Shown here: positions 61,024-64,000 of the stretch, piece after piece
Layout: the number at the start of each line of letters is the position of its first letter
Numbering within the stretch: position 1 is the stretch's first letter
Source of the DNA: Oscillospiraceae bacterium
Lineage (GTDB): Bacteria > Bacillota > Clostridia > Oscillospirales > Ruminococcaceae
NCBI GenBank assembly: GCA_902363145.1
Contig: CABIZB010000001.1
Location: forward strand, 744,001-808,000
Direction: 5' to 3'
Length of the DNA stretch: 64,000 nucleotides
Made by a program: the position numbers and the translations under genes
Notes under the pieces: generated by a model
Told to the model about the DNA's origin: nothing
The model's input: only the letters and a program-made list of their open reading frames with translations
The model's database searches: none

Positions 61024-61629
61024 ATGAGCGAAGAGAATTTGCCCGCAGTCGATAATGAGGACGAGGGTCGCCCTCCCGTTGACCCGAAAAACAAACTTTA
61101 TACCGTTATCTCCCTGCTGATATTTGCTGTTCTGTATGCGGGCTGGTACTTTATCAAGGATAATTTTACACTCACATATGCACTTTATGCCGATTCTCTG
61201 ACCGAGTCTCAGATGGCTCAGGTTATGAATGAGCTGGAGCTTACTGAGCTTCCCGAGGGCGCAGAGCTGAGCTATGCCCGTATGCACAGGAATTTCGATT
61301 CAGATACGCTTTACGCAGAGTTTCGCCTGCCGGACGGCTTCACCGAGGACGAGGATTTTGCCGAAGTCCTTATCCCCTACGAATATGGAAATGTAGCCGA
61401 GGACGAGCGCTTCACTGTTTATCCCACGCCCGACATGAACGCAGACTTTGTATATGGCGACAGCTATGTATGTATCGACAATCCCATGAAAAGCTGCCTT
61501 ATCTATGAGGGCGATGACGGCACTTATGCACTGTTCCGAACAGATGACTGTGACCCGTCAGTAAAAACCGCTTTCAAGGACGGAGTAAAGATACCTGTCA
61601 AATTCTCTAACCAAAATCTCGGCAGATAA
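61024..61629 (+). CDS. Membrane-anchored protein of unknown function
   Basis: 201 aa. An acidic cytosolic start (MSEENLPAVDNEDEGRPP), one membrane segment at about residues 26-45, then an acidic extracytoplasmic domain of about 155 residues rich in Glu, Asp and Tyr. ATG 61024 follows AAAGGAG; the frame open to 60910 lacks a site. It precedes the C39-type peptidase gene by 27 nt, so the two probably form an operon and may act together at the cell surface. Confidence 0.75.
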   Translation: MSEENLPAVDNEDEGRPPVDPKNKLYTVISLLIFAVLYAGWYFIKDNFTLTYALYADSLTESQMAQVMNELELTELPEGAELSYARMHRNFDSDTLYAEFRLPDGFTEDEDFAEVLIPYEYGNVAEDERFTVYPTPDMNADFVYGDSYVCIDNPMKSCLIYEGDDGTYALFRTDDCDPSVKTAFKDGVKIPVKFSNQNLGR

Positions 61630-61656
61630 TGCCATCGGAAAGGATAGTCCCAAGTA

Positions 61657-62856
61657 ATGCTCAGAAAAATCGGAACGCTTGCTGTTATGCTGGTAATATC
61701 CGCAGTATCAGGCACATTCGGAGCCGTATGCTCCGCTGATGACAGAACAGATTTCGGATATCATGCCGACAGCAGCGGTCTGTCAGTTTATATAAAAGAC
61801 TATGACCCGTCACAGCAGTACAGCATAAGCCTCAACGGCGGCAAGGGCTTTATCCCTGTTTACGGAAAAAGCGGCGTGCATTTCACCTCTCTTCCCGAAG
61901 GCACATATCAGCTGTGCGCCATGGTAACGGGAAAGCGTTCCACTCTATCCGACACAAAGGCTGTATGTCTGGGCGACAGTGGCATAAATCATGACAAAGA
62001 GATTCTCATCAACGTAACAGGCATAAGCGAAGAGCATTACAAAGGCGGAAGCATCAGCATTGATATCGAAAACTATTCTCCATCGGAAGAATACATGATT
62101 TCGGTAAACGGCGGCAAAAACTGGCTGAAAGCCGACGGCAAGACAACGGTAAAAAGCGGATTTATTGCAGGAAACTACACCGTTGCAGTAAAAAGCAGGA
62201 ACGACAGCTCAAAAATATCAAGAAATGTCGAAATAACCGTACCCGTAAAGAATTATGCCCCGGCAGGTCATGTAAGAGCGCCCATGATAAAGCAGCTTCC
62301 CGAGCTTCCCACAGGCTGCGAGGTCACTTCCCTTGCAATGGCGCTGAATTTCTATGATCTGAACATAAAGCACACTTCTCTTGCGGACAGCTTTCTTGAA
62401 AAAGGCGCATACCGTGAGAGCGATTACCGAAAAGTATTTGTGGGCGACCCCAGAGTTTACAGGTCATACGGCTGCTATGCGGAAGTTATCGTGAACACGG
62501 CGGAAAAATTTCTGAAAACCGTTCCCGACAGGAGCTTCAAGGTATATGACCTTACGGGCTGCGAGCCTGACAGGCTGTATTCATACATTGATATGGGCTA
62601 CCCTGTGATAGTCTGGGCAACAAGCAAGATGATGCCCACCACAAAGGGAGCCACATGGACGGACAGATCCACAGGCAAGACTATCAAATGGATAGGCAAC
62701 GAGCACTGCCTGCTGCTTACGGGATATGACACTGAAAACAATCTGGTTTTTGTAAATGACCCTCAGGCAGGCACGGGAACATATAAGCTCGACCTTTTTG
62801 AAGAGCGCTTTTTTGACCTTGGAAAGCAGGCTGTGGTCATCATCGAGACTACGTAA
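61657..62856 (+). CDS. Secreted C39-like cysteine peptidase with two N-terminal repeats
   Basis: 399 aa with a signal peptide (residues 1-26). Two related beta domains of about 75 residues follow, recognised by QYSISLNGGKGFIPVYGK (about 54) and EYMISVNGGKNWLKADGK (about 145). The C-terminal papain-like domain (PF13529-like) has Cys221 in PELPTGCEVTSLAMAL, His350 in NEHCLLLTGYD and a nearby Asn/Asp in FVNDPQAG as catalytic residues. It is probably a cell-wall or surface peptidase; there is no export ABC fusion as in bacteriocin C39 proteins. Cotranscribed with the upstream membrane protein. Confidence 0.87.
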   Translation: MLRKIGTLAVMLVISAVSGTFGAVCSADDRTDFGYHADSSGLSVYIKDYDPSQQYSISLNGGKGFIPVYGKSGVHFTSLPEGTYQLCAMVTGKRSTLSDTKAVCLGDSGINHDKEILINVTGISEEHYKGGSISIDIENYSPSEEYMISVNGGKNWLKADGKTTVKSGFIAGNYTVAVKSRNDSSKISRNVEITVPVKNYAPAGHVRAPMIKQLPELPTGCEVTSLAMALNFYDLNIKHTSLADSFLEKGAYRESDYRKVFVGDPRVYRSYGCYAEVIVNTAEKFLKTVPDRSFKVYDLTGCEPDRLYSYIDMGYPVIVWATSKMMPTTKGATWTDRSTGKTIKWIGNEHCLLLTGYDTENNLVFVNDPQAGTGTYKLDLFEERFFDLGKQAVVIIETT

Positions 62857-62924
62857 ATTTCTCCTGAAAACTGCACAAAATTTACATAAAATTTTATATT
62901 ACATATGTTTATTTTAAAATATAC

Positions 62925-62953
62925 TTGCATTATTTCAGAGAATGTGTTATAAT
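62925..62953 (+). promoter_or_regulatory. tmcAL promoter
   Basis: TTGCAT (62925-62930), 17 nt, TATAAT (62948-62953), 63 nt before the ATG. A small hairpin (GCAGCT with AGCTGC) lies in the leader. Confidence 0.7.
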
Positions 62954-63016
62954 GAATTATCAATATGCGCAGCTATGCCTTGGCAGCTGCGGAAAAGAAC
63001 CGGAGGAACTATTTTA

Positions 63017-64000
63017 ATGAAAACATACGGAATCATCTGCGAATACAATCCTTTCCATAACGGACACATTTACCAGATAGAAGAAACCAAGAAGCAGACA
63101 GGTGCTACTCACATCGTTGCAATCATGAGCGGTAACTACGTTCAGCGTGGCGAGCCTGCTCTTATGGACAAGTTCAAGAGAGCTGAGATCGCTGTAAAGA
63201 ACGGCGTTGACCTTGTTATTGAAATGCCCGTTCAGTACTGCCTTGCAAATGCTGAGCTTTTTGCACGCTGCGGTGTTATGCTCCTCGGCTCCCTCAGATG
63301 CGTTGAAGGTATCTCTTTCGGCAGCGAAAGCGGCAGCATCGACCAGCTCAAGGAATGTGCAGACGCTGTTATGGCTGTCACCACCCCCGAGAACCTCAAG
63401 CCTCTGCTTGAACAGGGTATGCCTTTCCCCGACGCTGTTCATCAGCTGGTAACTTATAAGTATGGCCCCTTGGTAGGCGACGTGCTCAACTCCCCCAACA
63501 ATATTCTTGCTGTTGAATATCTCAAATCACTGAAAATTCTCGGTCTTATGGATAAGATACAGCCCTTTACCGTTAAGCGTGAGGGTGCTGCTCATGACGG
63601 CGAGGAGCACAGCGGAAACATCGCAAGTGGCGAATATATCCGCAGACTTATCGACGACGGCGAGGACTTCTCTGCATTCGTTCCCAAGGACACTGCCGAC
63701 GCTATCAACGAGTACGATGACAAGGAGCTTCTCTGCTGGTTCGAGAACTTTGAAAGAATACTTATGTACCGCCTGAGAACCATTTCTCCTCAGGAACTGG
63801 CAACAGTTCCCGACGTAGGTCAGGGTCTTGAAAACAGGATCTTCCAGGCTGCAAGAATGTCAGGCACACTCGAGCAGCTGCTCAACGCCATCAAGGTAAA
63901 GCGTTACCCCATGGCTCGTATCAAGAGAATACTTCTCAACACACTTTTCGGCATCAAGTCCGAAGACCTGAAGGCTCCTCCTATGTACGGAAGAATCCTT
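63017..64000 (+). CDS. tmcAL: tRNA(Met) cytidine acetate ligase TmcAL, 3' end outside window
   Basis: 328 codons read to the window edge without a stop. The start MKTYGIICEYNPFHNGHIYQ carries the nucleotidyltransferase HxGH motif; IMSGNYVQRGEPALMDKFKR and GVDLVIEMPVQYCLANAELFA are diagnostic of TmcAL (formerly YlbM), which activates acetate with ATP to make N4-acetylcytidine at the tRNA wobble position. AACCGGAGG precedes the ATG. Codon use is biased. The C-terminal part is missing only because the window ends. Confidence 0.93.
   Translation, partial: MKTYGIICEYNPFHNGHIYQIEETKKQTGATHIVAIMSGNYVQRGEPALMDKFKRAEIAVKNGVDLVIEMPVQYCLANAELFARCGVMLLGSLRCVEGISFGSESGSIDQLKECADAVMAVTTPENLKPLLEQGMPFPDAVHQLVTYKYGPLVGDVLNSPNNILAVEYLKSLKILGLMDKIQPFTVKREGAAHDGEEHSGNIASGEYIRRLIDDGEDFSAFVPKDTADAINEYDDKELLCWFENFERILMYRLRTISPQELATVPDVGQGLENRIFQAARMSGTLEQLLNAIKVKRYPMARIKRILLNTLFGIKSEDLKAPPMYGRIL

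Overview
The window looks like chromosomal DNA of a Gram-positive anaerobe of the Clostridia, most likely a Ruminococcus-like member of the Oscillospiraceae. The evidence is moderate G+C, consensus TTGACA-17-TATAAT promoters, AGGAGG-type ribosome sites, strictly anaerobic enzymes (class III ribonucleotide reductase with its activase, rubrerythrin, Ni-CO dehydrogenase), a spore-regulator fragment, and glycoside hydrolases GH9, GH31 and GH32 with AraC regulators. Genus is inference. I found no rRNA, tRNA, CRISPR array or phage.

Layout. 1-2.4 kb: end of a metal/corrinoid-type ABC importer (FecCD, FecE) coupled to the cobaltochelatase cbiK. 2.5-6.2 kb: a relic IS, a MATE pump, a two-domain cupin gene broken by an in-frame UGA, and a Fic protein with its own HTH. 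6.4-14.8 kb: a CoA-transferase, a hydrolase pair, two AraC regulators, a DMT permease, a HipA-like kinase coupled to acylphosphatase, and a VOC protein. 14.8-19.2 kb: GH32, GH31 and an AraC regulator. 19.2-24.2 kb: decayed genes (truncated SpoIIID, an ABC exporter pair wrecked by deletions and two repeats), MATE, a cation exchanger and an EFR1-type flavodoxin-ferredoxin gene split by UAG. 24.3-28.5 kb: rubrerythrin, a CitB/CitA-type two-component system, and a divergent SemiSWEET-like plus SGNH-like operon with repeated palindromic boxes between them. 28.6-33.9 kb: an isomerase/membrane protein/ThuA operon, AraC, and a GH9 enzyme without signal peptide.

33.9-39.8 kb is the most unusual locus: a NitT/TauT-type ABC importer, a CO-dehydrogenase homologue with a His-rich N-terminus and one C-cluster cysteine replaced, two small membrane proteins and a nitrilase relic, all on one strand behind a consensus promoter with a long inverted repeat. 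39.8-44.2 kb: HxlR and TetR regulators, flavodoxin/aldo-keto reductase genes and a chimeric MBL-like/Sir2-like gene. 44.2-53.9 kb is mostly housekeeping: HisA, a PBP, RarA, a glycosyltransferase, GlyA, NrdG and NrdD with tandem NrdR boxes. 54.2-64 kb: two cyclic-di-GMP phosphodiesterases (EAL, and PBP-like/HD-GYP), a highly codon-biased Fe-alcohol dehydrogenase, a possible 26-residue peptide gene, YqeY, a secreted C39-type peptidase, and the start of tmcAL.

Eight short foldback repeats are scattered through the window: A (about 163 bp, 3 copies), B (100 bp, 4 copies) and C (158 bp, 1 copy). C has ends like B and a core like A, so the families are modular relatives. B and C create 3-bp TNA target duplications, and B or A copies interrupt genes and a terminator.
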